Shown piece after piece: positions 45,269-54,778 of a DNA stretch of 64,000 nucleotides. Source of the stretch: an uncultured bacterium (GTDB lineage: Bacteria > Cyanobacteriota > Vampirovibrionia > Gastranaerophilales > Gastranaerophilaceae); contig CASDRS010000002.1 in assembly GCA_949283255.1 (NCBI GenBank), forward strand, positions 62,320 to 126,319. Reading direction: 5' to 3'. How positions within the stretch are numbered: the stretch's first letter is position 1; each line of letters opens with the position of its first letter. A model generated the notes under the pieces. The model saw only the letters and a list, made by a program, of their open reading frames with translations. It was not told the DNA's origin and searched no databases. The position numbers were made by a program, and so were the translations under genes.

Positions 45269-46530
45269 TCTGCAACTTTCCTTCCATCCGCAAATGCTTG
45301 GTGTGTCCACATATATTCCCACTTACCAAAACGGCCTATACTTTCAATACCAATAGAACCAAGGTACTCAAGAACAATAGCTCTATTCTTATATATATCC
45401 TTGTCAAAAATTATATTTGCATATTTTTCAAAACGGATATCTTTAACGATAACGTCTTTTTTCTCAAAAAGCCCCATTTCGACAAGCTTTTCGATTGTAT
45501 TTTCCAAAACCAAATTTTTATCAGGAATCGAAGAGGTATTTGCAAAAAATATTTCTGCTTGCAACGAACTCTTGCCTGCAGGAACATTATCTGCAGACTT
45601 CAAGCTAGGGCTATATACTCTTGATGCTAAAATATCCTCATCATATATATAAAACCAAAGATGTTTAGCAACATCAGGCCTGTTAAAACCTAAAGAAACC
45701 ATATATCCAGAAGTATGCATCAACTTTGAAGCTGCATCATTAACTTCACAAGGAACATTATCAAGCATCCTAATCAATTCTGGAAGTGGCAAACTTGAAA
45801 TCAATCGGTCATACTTAGCTAAACTACCATCTTTAAAACTAACAAGTTTAGATTTTGTATCAATATGCACAACTTCCTTATTAAATTTAATATCAAGACC
45901 TTCACGACATTTATTCAAAATACTCCTAAAACCGCCTTTTTTAGGATATTTCATATGAGAAGTATAGTAAAAATTAGTATCCTGAACTGCATAAGAACCT
46001 CTCAAAACTTCATCGAGACTTGGAGAATACATTCTATTTCCAACCCATTTCGTCTCCAATTTAGCAGGTTCTACCCCCCAATATTTACGAGTATATTTAA
46101 ACGGGAAATTTTCCGCAAAATAATCGCCATACTGAACTCTAAGCCAATCTTCATAATTTTCAAGTTCATCAATATTCTTTTTCGGACGATTTACAAATCC
46201 TTTTATAATCTCAACCTTTTCATCAACAGAAAGAGGCGCTAAATTGTTCTGAGCTGGATGTTTTAACCAATACCCATTGTAATAGTTACTTGAAACACTT
46301 GGGTGAGCGTACGTAGGAGACGATTCCTCAAAAAGGTTTTTAGTATAATCATCAGGAGCAAAAGTAAAATGCACAAATCTATCAAAACGGAATCCATCTA
46401 TTGTAAAATTTCCGCACAAACCGCCCCAATCATCATCACGCTCATATATAGTCGAATTTTCACCTGCCAATTTTAAATGATAACCTGCAGAAACTCCTGC
46501 AATTCCACTACCTAATATTATTGTACCCAT
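45247..46530 (-). CDS. FAD-dependent oxidoreductase, UDP-galactopyranose mutase/amine oxidase-like
   Basis: A 427-aa flavoprotein with an N-terminal dinucleotide motif (IILGSGIAGVSAGYHL), then GGLCGNF and FDRFVHFTF, as in UGM-like and protoporphyrinogen-oxidase-like proteins of polysaccharide clusters. The C-terminal GRFGKWEYMWTHQAFADGRKVAECL resembles the final FAD-contact helix of this superfamily. It is not a standard UGM, so the reaction is open: sugar mutase or oxidoreductase. It overlaps rfbG by 13 bp and the next gene by 22 bp. Confidence 0.8.
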   Translation of the reverse strand: MGTIILGSGIAGVSAGYHLKLAGENSTIYERDDDWGGLCGNFTIDGFRFDRFVHFTFAPDDYTKNLFEESSPTYAHPSVSSNYYNGYWLKHPAQNNLAPLSVDEKVEIIKGFVNRPKKNIDELENYEDWLRVQYGDYFAENFPFKYTRKYWGVEPAKLETKWVGNRMYSPSLDEVLRGSYAVQDTNFYYTSHMKYPKKGGFRSILNKCREGLDIKFNKEVVHIDTKSKLVSFKDGSLAKYDRLISSLPLPELIRMLDNVPCEVNDAASKLMHTSGYMVSLGFNRPDVAKHLWFYIYDEDILASRVYSPSLKSADNVPAGKSSLQAEIFFANTSSIPDKNLVLENTIEKLVEMGLFEKKDVIVKDIRFEKYANIIFDKDIYKNRAIVLEYLGSIGIESIGRFGKWEYMWTHQAFADGRKVAECLLKTT

Positions 46531-47609
46531 ACCTGCTCTCCCTTTGTAAAAAATCTATTAATTTGAGAAACACAATAATCATACATATTTTCAGAAATTA
46601 GATACTCCTTATACCACCCAACAGTATAAGATATTGCTTCATCTAAACTTAAAACAGGATGCCAACCTAGCTTCACGTAAGCTTTGGTAGGATCAACATA
46701 CAATAAATTCGCCTCATGTACATCAGCAGAATTAGATACATCAACAGCCTTTCCCTTACCATAACAGGAAATAACTTTATTTACGACTTCCCACACTGTT
46801 TTATTTGCAGTAATATCTGGTCCAAAATTATAGCAATCATAAAAATTTGTCGGCTTTTCAATCATTAGTTGACCTAAGCGCAAATATCCGCTTAAAGGTT
46901 CCAACACATGTTCCCAAGGTCGAGTTGCTTTTGGGCTTCTTATCTCAATATCACGACCTTCTTCAATAAATCTAATACAATCAGGAATAAGTCTATTTTC
47001 TGACCAGTCCCCTCCGCCTATAACATTACCAGCTCTGACTGTTGCAATAGTTTTTCCATGAATTGAATACTCCTTTGGATTAAAAAAAGAATTTCTCCAT
47101 GAACTTACTACAAGTTCCATACAACCTTTAGAAGAAGAATATGGATCATACCCCCCCATTCTATCGGTTTCTCTATACCCCCAAATCTGCTCAATATTTT
47201 CATAACATTTATCAGAAGTAATGAAAATAGCGGTCTTAACTGAAGAAGAGTTACGAATAGATTCAAGTAAATTTATGGTACCCATAACATTAGTTTCATA
47301 AGTTTCTTTAGGTTCAATATAAGACCTTTTCACAAGAGGTTGTGCTGCCAAATGAAAAACAATCTCAGGTTTATATTTTTGGATCACATTATCTAAAGTT
47401 TCAGTAGCCCTCAGATCAGCCCTAATATCAGCTAATAAATGTTTTGAAACATTAGAAACAGAAAAATTATCCCTACTTGATATAGGATCCAAAGCATAAC
47501 CAACAACATTGGCGCCCAGCATACTAAGCCAAATAGAAAGCCAACTTCCCTTAAACCCAGTATGTCCTGTCACAAGAACGGTTTTACCATTATATACATG
47601 ATTAAACAT
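46518..47609 (-). CDS. rfbG: CDP-glucose 4,6-dehydratase
   Basis: A 363-aa SDR enzyme converting CDP-glucose to CDP-4-keto-6-deoxyglucose. TGHTGFKGSWLSIWL (14-28) is the RfbG-type NAD motif. HLAAQPLVKRSY, FITSDKCYEN, GYDPYSSSKGCMELV and VRAGNVIGGGDWSENRLIPD follow, with RPWEHVLEPL near residue 230. The catalytic SDR Tyr/Lys pair is in the YSSSK segment. Together with the cytidylyltransferase downstream in coordinates (upstream in transcription) it fixes the operon as a CDP-6-deoxysugar pathway. Confidence 0.95.
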   Translation of the reverse strand: MFNHVYNGKTVLVTGHTGFKGSWLSIWLSMLGANVVGYALDPISSRDNFSVSNVSKHLLADIRADLRATETLDNVIQKYKPEIVFHLAAQPLVKRSYIEPKETYETNVMGTINLLESIRNSSSVKTAIFITSDKCYENIEQIWGYRETDRMGGYDPYSSSKGCMELVVSSWRNSFFNPKEYSIHGKTIATVRAGNVIGGGDWSENRLIPDCIRFIEEGRDIEIRSPKATRPWEHVLEPLSGYLRLGQLMIEKPTNFYDCYNFGPDITANKTVWEVVNKVISCYGKGKAVDVSNSADVHEANLLYVDPTKAYVKLGWHPVLSLDEAISYTVGWYKEYLISENMYDYCVSQINRFFTKGEQVWVQ

Positions 47610-48507
47610 TTAAATATTTCCTCCACCAAGCAATAGTATTTATCAAACCACTATCAAGACTATATTTTGGTTCATACGCAACTTCATTTTTTAATCGACT
47701 ATTGTTACCAACAACAACTGTTTCATTAAAATAAGTAGGAATAGCTCCCCATAATATATTTCCGTGAAACCCAGTTAACCCAGCAATTTTGTCTACAATA
47801 TACCTTAATTGAACTGGAATTCCAGAACATATATTAACAACACCATCAACAGAACTATCAAAGAATTTAACAATACCGCCGGCAACATCTTCAACATGGA
47901 GATAATCCTGAAATTTTAAGCAAGTTGAAACTTTTACATCCTCATTTTTCAACATTGATATTATAGTTGCAGGAACAAATCTTGCTTCACGCTCATTTGG
48001 CCCATATATATTAAAAAGGCGAGCCCACTTAAATTCGATATTATTTTCTTTGCAAAAAGTCTCTGCTATAGAATACAAGGCTGCCTTACACTTACCATAC
48101 AAATATTCATTATTTAAAGGTGTAATATTCTCTGACATATATCCATACGTATAATCATACTCTGATACTGAGCCCGAAAATAAAACCTTTTTACCACCAT
48201 TTTTTTTAAATTGCTTCAATAAATTTAAAGAAGAAGCAACCCAATCTAAATTGTATTCAGAAGTCTGGCAACCGGCACCAACATACCAGGCAAGGTGAAT
48301 GAGATTTTCGAAATTATGCTTTGACAAAAATTTATTTACAGCACTATAGTCCATTAAATTCATCTCATATTGAATAAGTCCATCTTGCTCCTGTGCAAAA
48401 GGAGGATAAACTAAGGAATGAACCTCATACCCATGGCTTATAAGCTCATTTACTACATTTCGTCCGACAAAACCTGTACCACCAGTAACCAAAACTTTTT
48501 TAGACAT
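47602..48507 (-). CDS. NAD-dependent epimerase/dehydratase family protein (nucleotide-sugar SDR)
   Basis: A 301-aa extended SDR. VLVTGGTGFVGRNVV is the NAD site; HLAWYVGAG, FSGSVSEY and the catalytic YLYGKCK follow, with ARLFNIYGPNE and FQDYLHVEDVA. In RfbF-RfbG operons the third enzyme is usually a 4-ketoreductase, epimerase or the start of a 3-deoxysugar route. It could be a 4-reductase giving a CDP-6-deoxyhexose. It overlaps both neighbours by 8 bp. Confidence 0.88.
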   Translation of the reverse strand: MSKKVLVTGGTGFVGRNVVNELISHGYEVHSLVYPPFAQEQDGLIQYEMNLMDYSAVNKFLSKHNFENLIHLAWYVGAGCQTSEYNLDWVASSLNLLKQFKKNGGKKVLFSGSVSEYDYTYGYMSENITPLNNEYLYGKCKAALYSIAETFCKENNIEFKWARLFNIYGPNEREARFVPATIISMLKNEDVKVSTCLKFQDYLHVEDVAGGIVKFFDSSVDGVVNICSGIPVQLRYIVDKIAGLTGFHGNILWGAIPTYFNETVVVGNNSRLKNEVAYEPKYSLDSGLINTIAWWRKYLNV

Positions 48508-49315
48508 TCAAAGCCTCAACTCTCGATTTATTTTTTTCTGACCAAACTTTCCAAGGGGCATTACCATTTTCCCAATAATTATTAAGCTCAATTTTATCTC
48601 TTAAGGTATCCATTGGACGCCAAAATCCGTGATGTTTATAAGCACAAAGATTACCGTCTTTAGCCAAATTTTCCAATGGAGTACGTTCAAAAATAATCTC
48701 ATCGTTATCTGCTTCAATATAATCAAAAACCTCTGGTTCACAAACAAAAAATCCGCCATTTATCCAAGCTCCGTCGCCTGCAGGCTTTTCTTTAAATGAA
48801 CTTATTTCATTATTATCAGTTATATTTAATGCGCCAAACCTTCCTGATGGTTGAACAGCTGTCATAGTCATTAACTTTCCTTGATTTCTGTGAAAGTTAC
48901 ATAACTCATCTATATTTACATCTGAAACACCATCCCCATAAGTCAACATAAATGGTTCATCACCTACATAAGGTTGAGCCTTCTTGATACGGCCACCTGT
49001 CATTGTTTCCTGTCCTGTATAAAGCATTGTAACTCTCCACGGCTCAGTTCTAATTTTATGTATCTCCACAGCATTCGAAACCATATCAATCGTGATATCA
49101 GAGTATCTCTGATAATAATGAACAAAATAATCCTTTATTATATGAGATTTATATCCAGTTAGAACCAAAAAATCATTAAATCCATAATATGAATAGATTT
49201 TCATTATATGCCACAATATCGGATAACCCCCAATTTCAACCATAGGTTTTGGTTTTGAAACTGTCTCTTCACCAAGTCTTGTTCCAAGTCCGCCTGCTAA
49301 AATTAGAACTTTCAT
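48500..49315 (-). CDS. rfbF: Glucose-1-phosphate cytidylyltransferase
   Basis: A 271-aa enzyme making CDP-glucose from CTP and glucose-1-phosphate. The nucleotidyltransferase signature LILAGGLGTRLGEETVSKPKPM is at the N-terminus. LTGYKSHIIKDYF, LTYGDGVSDVNI and GFWRPMDTLRDKIELN are characteristic of RfbF, not of RmlA or GalU. First gene of the nine-gene polysaccharide operon; promoter in the AT-rich region 49316-49572. Confidence 0.95.
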   Translation of the reverse strand: MKVLILAGGLGTRLGEETVSKPKPMVEIGGYPILWHIMKIYSYYGFNDFLVLTGYKSHIIKDYFVHYYQRYSDITIDMVSNAVEIHKIRTEPWRVTMLYTGQETMTGGRIKKAQPYVGDEPFMLTYGDGVSDVNIDELCNFHRNQGKLMTMTAVQPSGRFGALNITDNNEISSFKEKPAGDGAWINGGFFVCEPEVFDYIEADNDEIIFERTPLENLAKDGNLCAYKHHGFWRPMDTLRDKIELNNYWENGNAPWKVWSEKNKSRVEALNV

Positions 49316-49572
49316 TTACTACTCCTCCATATATTAAACAATATCTAATATATAAGTCTCTTCTCTAAAATTTATGCGAACAAATAATTAATCATACACT
49401 TCTCAATACTCCTAAATACAAAGTCTTCACCTGTATTATATAGATTGAAATATTCAATTTTATTTAAAATCTAGCCATTGATTAGCTATTCTTCACATCG
49501 TTGCACAATACATATCGCAACTTAGGTCAAATATAATATAACAGCCATATCAAATCAATTAGACAAGTGGCT
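49316..49572. other. Upstream region of the polysaccharide operon
   Basis: No gene. On the minus strand TATAAT occurs near 49440 and a TTGACC (about 49530) upstream, with a GTTGC...GCAAC inverted repeat at about 49502-49524. No promoter pair is convincing enough to choose. Nothing else seen. Confidence 0.5.
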
Positions 49573-49603
49573 AAAAAAAAGCATTCCGTGAGGAATGCTT
49601 TTT
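49573..49603 (-). terminator. Intrinsic terminator of the housekeeping operon
   Basis: The stem AAAAAGCATTCC/GGAATGCTTTTT has a 4-nt loop. On the minus strand it ends in an eight-T run, 17 bp after the stop of the 49620-50354 gene. Confidence 0.88.
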
Positions 49604-49619
49604 AATATAGAAGTTATAC

Positions 49620-50354
49620 CTATTCTTCAGTCATTTTATCAATAGCTTTCTGCTGTTTCTGTTCATTTTCCTTTTTCTCTAGGAACGTAAATATTTCCTC
49701 ACTCGTTTGGGCCATATAATTTGCACCCAAAATGCAATAAAACACACCAACCGCGCACATCAAATATGTCCAAAGAACATTTTCAAAACCGACAAACAAA
49801 GAAAATAAATATACCAGAAAACCAATTATAACCAAAGACCACAACGCAAGCTTAACGATTAAATAAGAAAACGACATAAAGACTTCACCAAACCCGATAA
49901 AATATTTTCTTAAATTATAAGCTTCAATAGGATTCAACCTTCTTATGTACAAAACAAAAGCAGATAATATAAATGATAAAGCTAAAAAAGCACCCAAAAC
50001 TTTTACGGTAAGTCCCCAAACAGGATCCGGAATACTAATATTATTCACTAAATTCCAAACGAAATAAGCTACAATACCATAAGGAATCATTATTAACACT
50101 GCAATAAGCCCAACCAGACCATACTGAAAAACATTAATTCCCGGCAAAATACGATCAGTTTTAATTATTATATTATTACAAATTGTCGTCAAATACCCGA
50201 CAAATAAAACTGCAGTAACAATTCCTACAATAGAACCCATAAAACTTTGCCAAGCTGACACTGCAAAACACACAGGAACAGCCCATATCAAAACCTTCAA
50301 TCCGGCAAAAGCCTCTTTTATTGTACTATCAAAAGCTTCTACAATTGACGCCAT
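49620..50354 (-). CDS. Polytopic membrane protein of unknown function
   Basis: A 244-aa protein with about six hydrophobic segments (near 18-35, 38-60, 75-100, 118-140, 163-190 and 193-215), a short amphipathic N-terminus (AFDSTIKEAFAGLKV) and a charged Lys/Glu/Gln C-terminal tail (about 217-244). It resembles small permease-like membrane proteins but no family signature is recognised. Last gene of the operon, 53 bp after the histidine kinase, followed by a terminator. It could be the kinase's sensor partner, which is speculation. Confidence 0.7.
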   Translation of the reverse strand: MASIVEAFDSTIKEAFAGLKVLIWAVPVCFAVSAWQSFMGSIVGIVTAVLFVGYLTTICNNIIIKTDRILPGINVFQYGLVGLIAVLIMIPYGIVAYFVWNLVNNISIPDPVWGLTVKVLGAFLALSFILSAFVLYIRRLNPIEAYNLRKYFIGFGEVFMSFSYLIVKLALWSLVIIGFLVYLFSLFVGFENVLWTYLMCAVGVFYCILGANYMAQTSEEIFTFLEKKENEQKQQKAIDKMTEE

Positions 50355-50407
50355 AACATCCTCCAGACAAACTCAACAGAACTATAATAGCATATTTTGT
50401 AAAAAAA

Positions 50408-51565
50408 TCAACATAAAGGCAGTGTAATATTGAACTCAGCGCCTTTTCCAGCCTCACTTTTTACAGTAATTTTACCTCTGTGTAATTTGACAATTTCATT
50501 AACAATAGTCAAACCTAACCCCGTAGATGGTGAACTTGATGACGCAAATTGTTCAAATTTTTTGAATATTTTTTTATGATTTTTCTTATCAATACCAATT
50601 CCCGTATCTTTAACAGAAATCAAAACCTTACTCTTTTTTTCAACAGCAGATATACATATTTTGCCACCCTCAGGGGTAAATTTTATTGCGTTTGAGATTA
50701 GATTGAAAAATACTTGCTGAAGCTTTGAATAATCAGCAGAAATACAGGCCCTTTCTGGAATATCAATATTTACTTCTATATTTTTTTCTAAATAAAGAGG
50801 TTTTAAAATATTCAACACTTCTAAAAAATTATCCCTAAGATAAAAAGTCTTATAAAACAACTTCATAGATTTAGCTTCCAGTTTGGAAATGTCTAATATT
50901 TCATTTATCATCTCCAACAGTTTTATTCCAGCAATCTTTATGTCTTTAACGTACTCAAGCTGATGCTCATTAAGCTCCCCTGCAATCTTATTTTCTAACA
51001 TGTCAGAAAACCCTATTATTGAATTAAGAGGAGAGCGGAGTTGATGCGAAATATTAGCCAAAAATTCGTTCTTGACTTTATCAGCCGCTACAATTTTTTT
51101 ATTTCTACTTTTAAGGCAAGCATAAGCACTGTTAACCTCATCCATACTATCTTGCAACGCCTCAACCTGCATTTTTAATATGGAATTTATCTCGATATCC
51201 TGAATTATACTGCCTACAACAGAAGATACTGCCGAAAAAATTTTTCTATCACTATCATCAAAAGACTCTACTGACCCAATCACAAACTTTGCAAACGGGA
51301 ACTTGTCCAAACACAAATCAGATACCAATATATTCTTATCTTTAAACAGTGATGAAAAATTATCGATTTTACATTCACTTGGCAAAGCAATATTATGAAA
51401 ATATTTAAGAGTCAAAGCATCGGAATTAATAAAGTAAATACAATAAAAATCAAGAGAAAAAACCTCGCTTAATAAACCCAATATAACATTATTAAACGAA
51501 GATTCCTCAATATTCTTATCAAAAAATTTAGGTAATATACTAACAAATTTCTGATACTTATCCAC
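50408..51565 (-). CDS. Cytosolic GAF-like sensor histidine kinase (orphan)
   Basis: A 385-aa kinase without transmembrane helices. Residues 1-125 look like a GAF-type sensor, then a short coiled coil (128-165). HisKA carries phospho-acceptor H174 in FLANISHQLRSPLNSIIGFSDML. The ATPase domain has NLISNAIKFTPEGG, DTGIGIDKKN, FKKFEQ and GLGLTIV. No response regulator is adjacent. It sits 6 bp after hpt in a housekeeping operon. Confidence 0.9.
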   Translation of the reverse strand: MDKYQKFVSILPKFFDKNIEESSFNNVILGLLSEVFSLDFYCIYFINSDALTLKYFHNIALPSECKIDNFSSLFKDKNILVSDLCLDKFPFAKFVIGSVESFDDSDRKIFSAVSSVVGSIIQDIEINSILKMQVEALQDSMDEVNSAYACLKSRNKKIVAADKVKNEFLANISHQLRSPLNSIIGFSDMLENKIAGELNEHQLEYVKDIKIAGIKLLEMINEILDISKLEAKSMKLFYKTFYLRDNFLEVLNILKPLYLEKNIEVNIDIPERACISADYSKLQQVFFNLISNAIKFTPEGGKICISAVEKKSKVLISVKDTGIGIDKKNHKKIFKKFEQFASSSSPSTGLGLTIVNEIVKLHRGKITVKSEAGKGAEFNITLPLC

Positions 51566-51571
51566 TTTGGC

Positions 51572-52120
51572 TTACTCCAACAAAGACTTATCCGCATAAC
51601 CGATATACTTCAGATTTCTGTAATACCCGTCATAATCAAGCCCATAACCGATAAGAAACTTATCATCAACATGAAAACCCATATAATCAGGTTCTATATC
51701 AGTTTGACGGAATATTTTTTTATCTAAAAGTGACGCAAATCTTGTAGATTTAGTTTTAAAATTACAGTGAATAAAATCCAAAAGAAACTTTGCCGTCAAG
51801 CCTGTATCAACTATATCTTCAATAATCAAGACATTTTTACCGTTTAAATCAGGCAATTTTATATCAACAGCATTAACCTTACCACTTGTTGTTGTAGAAG
51901 CTCCATAACTTGAAAGGCGGATAAATTCCATTCTCAAAGGCATTTTTAACTCTTTTACAAGATCAACTGCAAACATAACGGCACCCTTAAGAACACAGAT
52001 TGCATAAACTTCCTCATCCTTGTAAAATTCATTCATCTCACAAGCAAGTTCCTTAATCCTCTTTTGAATTTGCTCTTCTGTGTACAAAACCTTAATATCA
52101 TCCAATCCAACCTTTATCAT
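51572..52120 (-). CDS. hpt: Hypoxanthine phosphoribosyltransferase
   Basis: A 182-aa purine salvage enzyme. The PRPP-binding loop is VLIIEDIVDTGLTAKFLLD. VYAICVLKGAVMFAVDLVKEL, MEFIRLSSYGAST and the C-terminal DFLIGYGLDYDG-type segment (DDKFLIGYGLDYDGYYRNL) are standard. It follows tilS with no gap, the same tilS-hpt order seen in many Firmicutes. Confidence 0.95.
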   Translation of the reverse strand: MIKVGLDDIKVLYTEEQIQKRIKELACEMNEFYKDEEVYAICVLKGAVMFAVDLVKELKMPLRMEFIRLSSYGASTTTSGKVNAVDIKLPDLNGKNVLIIEDIVDTGLTAKFLLDFIHCNFKTKSTRFASLLDKKIFRQTDIEPDYMGFHVDDKFLIGYGLDYDGYYRNLKYIGYADKSLLE

Positions 52121-53419
52121 CTATATACCCTTTCTTTTTAACTGTAACCGATGGCTAACTCTGCCGTCAACTTTAACACTATCACTGATTCCAAGTCCGG
52201 CAGCCCAAAGAATATTTTGTCCTTGGCATAATAATACACAATCATCCTTTTTATAAAAAGGAACTTTTTTTTCATTCAAATATTTTTTAAACTTTTGCTT
52301 ACCAACTCCACCAAAAGGATAGATAAAATCACCATATCGACGAGTTCGCAAAGTAAAATCAAAATCATTCAAACTATCAAAATTAACATACGCAATATTT
52401 TCTGAATCATCAGGAAAATGCTCCGGAACTGATTCACATTTTTCTATAGAAAAAACATATTCTCCGAAATTATACTCCCCCTCATGGTCAATATGAACAG
52501 ACTCCATATTTTTAGGAACATCATTGACAACATTAAATTTATCTCTATTTACAAAAAACCAAATTTCAGAACCTAATGAACATCTTGCTCCAGACTTTGA
52601 AAACTCATTATCCTTGACAAACTCAATTAACTCTTCAATTCTTTTTCTATGATAGTCAATTCCTGACTTAATCAAGAGATTTTTAATAATTCTACCCTGT
52701 ATAGGTTTTGGCAATTTAAGAAATTCTTTTGTTGATTCCATATTATCGACATCAAATATCTCACAATCCTCTCTTGCAAGAGAAGACAACGAATTTATAG
52801 CATCAACTACATCCGGATTAATCTTTCTAAATAAAGGGAAAATCTCATGTCTAATCAAATTACGCATATATTTTGTATTGGTATTTGAACTGTCAATGTT
52901 AGGATTAAGCGAATTTTCAAGACAATACTTTTCAATATCATCTCTCTTAACACTCAATAAAGGTCGATAAAAATAAGCTCGCTTTGGAGAAATCGCAGCT
53001 AAACCATCAACTCCAGTTCCCTTAATAATTCTGTATATAACCGTTTCTGCATTATCATTGGCATTGTGTGCAGTTAAAAAAGCAACTGCACCAAACTTTT
53101 TCATACACCTTGCAAAGAAATCATATCGAGCTTCTCTAGCAGCAGTCTCCTTATGAGGTACAGAATCTGGCAAAGTTTCCGAATAAAAATTTACCCCAAG
53201 CTTTTTTGCAAAATTTTCACAATTAAGCTCCTCAGCCTTACTCTCCTCACCTCTCCAATTATGATTCAAGTGAACAGCCACAACATCACACCCCAACGTA
53301 TACAATACATGCAATAAGCACATAGAATCATATCCGCCGGAAAAACCTAAACAAAGAGGCTTATCCTTTATATCATATTTTTCGAGAAAAGAATTTACAG
53401 CTTCAATAACATTAGTCAT
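52121..53419 (-). CDS. tilS: tRNA(Ile)-lysidine synthase
   Basis: A 432-aa enzyme that converts C34 of tRNA-Ile(CAU) to lysidine. The PP-loop SGGYDSMCLLHVL (about 26-38), VAVHLNHNWRGEES, AAREARYDFF, LTAHNANDNAETVIYR and NTKYMRNLIRHEIFP are all TilS marks. The C-terminal domain holds LRTRRYGDFIYPFGGVGKQKFKKYLNEKKVP, typical of TilS_C. The usual SGGxDS motif has Tyr at the variable position. It overlaps the Clp_N-array gene by 8 bp. Confidence 0.95.
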   Translation of the reverse strand: MTNVIEAVNSFLEKYDIKDKPLCLGFSGGYDSMCLLHVLYTLGCDVVAVHLNHNWRGEESKAEELNCENFAKKLGVNFYSETLPDSVPHKETAAREARYDFFARCMKKFGAVAFLTAHNANDNAETVIYRIIKGTGVDGLAAISPKRAYFYRPLLSVKRDDIEKYCLENSLNPNIDSSNTNTKYMRNLIRHEIFPLFRKINPDVVDAINSLSSLAREDCEIFDVDNMESTKEFLKLPKPIQGRIIKNLLIKSGIDYHRKRIEELIEFVKDNEFSKSGARCSLGSEIWFFVNRDKFNVVNDVPKNMESVHIDHEGEYNFGEYVFSIEKCESVPEHFPDDSENIAYVNFDSLNDFDFTLRTRRYGDFIYPFGGVGKQKFKKYLNEKKVPFYKKDDCVLLCQGQNILWAAGLGISDSVKVDGRVSHRLQLKRKGI

Positions 53420-54776
53420 TCGAAAACTTTTTTATACCTTCTTTTATTTCGACAGCATCAACGCCTAAAATTTCAAGAGCCTTCATCGCAAGAGAGGTAG
53501 GCTCAGTGGTAAGAGCAAGAAGCAAATGCGCAGATTCTATACGCGTTTTCTTTTCTTTTTTAGCAAACTCCCAGGCTTTTTCAAGTACACGCTTAGCACG
53601 AGTAGTAAAGACAACTTCTTTATCATAATACTCGTTACCAAACCCGATAAGACTCTCAACAACCTTTCTAGCATCACGCATTGTAATTTCAAGCTCTGCT
53701 AAAACTCGTCCGCCAACACCCGTACCTTCACCGATTATACCAAGCAGAAACATCTCAGTACCAACAACATTACGGCCTAAACGTCTTGCCTCTTCCTTAG
53801 CCAATCTTAAAATAGTAAGAGTTTCAGGCATTTGCTTTTCAATAGGTTTTATAATACTGTGGGCAAGGTCATTTACGTTAACCTTATATTCTTTTAATAT
53901 GTCGTATGCAAGACCTTTTTTAGCTTTTAAAATACCCAATATAATATGCTCTGGCAAAACAACCGATGAACCCAACTCTTTTGCTGTCTGCAAAGCCAAA
54001 TTCATCATAAGAAAAGCATTTGGAGTAAAGATTATTTGTCTTCCTTCATATTCAGACTTTCTTGATTTAACACTTGCAAGCTTTTCATCAAAATTTGATG
54101 CCGTAATTCCATACTGAGCGAGAATTTTAACCAACGGAGAATTTTCATCCTCCAATATTGAAGAGAAAATCTGCTCCGTTCCTAAAATCTCATAATTAGA
54201 AGCTGACAACTTAGCAACAGCGCGCTCAAAAACAGCCTTAGACTCATCATTGTCATATAACAAAGAATCTGTCTCAACGCTTTTATCAGTCTTATGCGAG
54301 GAAGGATCTTCACACTCAGGGTGATGATATTTCTTTGTCTTTTTTTGGACAAGCTTTTCCAACAACGCACGAGCAGTCGGAACATCAAACCCCAGCTTTT
54401 CAAGAGTCATAACATTATTTGAATGTTTATCGTTTATTACGGATAGAAATAAATGTTCATACAAAATTGTAGGATTTCCAGACTTGACAGCCAAATCCAG
54501 AGTATCCTTCAAAAGTATTTTTACGTGATGACTGAAATTAGGAATATCATTTTCAGACTTCGCCGGTTTAATTTCAATAACCTTGGAAATTTCATCATAC
54601 AATTTTTCGTAAGTTATACCATACATACGAAAAATCTTAAGAGAAACACCCTTAGCCTCAGCCAAAAGAGCAAGCAACAAATGCTCAGAAAGGACACTGC
54701 CCGAGTGCATTTGCTTTGCAATATCCTGAGCTTTGCTTACAACATTTACCGCTTTTTCCGTAAAACGTTCAAACAA
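53412..54776 (-). CDS. Clp_N-domain array protein without AAA+ ATPase
   Basis: A 454-aa protein made entirely of Clp N-terminal-type repeats. Repeats begin near residues 3 (FTEKAVNVVSKAQDIAKQMHSG...LSEHLLLALL), 83, 178, 250, 318 and 395 (FTTRAKRVLEKAWEFAKKEKKT...SAHLLLALT), so about six half-repeats or three full Clp_N domains. No Walker A/B motif or M-domain is present. Clp_N domains bind substrates and adaptors for ClpC/ClpA. This may be a scaffold or competitor for substrate recognition. Starts 2 bp after the DUF1292 gene. Confidence 0.8.
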   Translation of the reverse strand: MFERFTEKAVNVVSKAQDIAKQMHSGSVLSEHLLLALLAEAKGVSLKIFRMYGITYEKLYDEISKVIEIKPAKSENDIPNFSHHVKILLKDTLDLAVKSGNPTILYEHLFLSVINDKHSNNVMTLEKLGFDVPTARALLEKLVQKKTKKYHHPECEDPSSHKTDKSVETDSLLYDNDESKAVFERAVAKLSASNYEILGTEQIFSSILEDENSPLVKILAQYGITASNFDEKLASVKSRKSEYEGRQIIFTPNAFLMMNLALQTAKELGSSVVLPEHIILGILKAKKGLAYDILKEYKVNVNDLAHSIIKPIEKQMPETLTILRLAKEEARRLGRNVVGTEMFLLGIIGEGTGVGGRVLAELEITMRDARKVVESLIGFGNEYYDKEVVFTTRAKRVLEKAWEFAKKEKKTRIESAHLLLALTTEPTSLAMKALEILGVDAVEIKEGIKKFSND

Positions 54777-54778
54777 CT

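Noticed and set aside
45080-45652. Long plus-strand frame across the 45.2 kb gene junction
   Set aside because: Antisense to two recognised genes; no family features.
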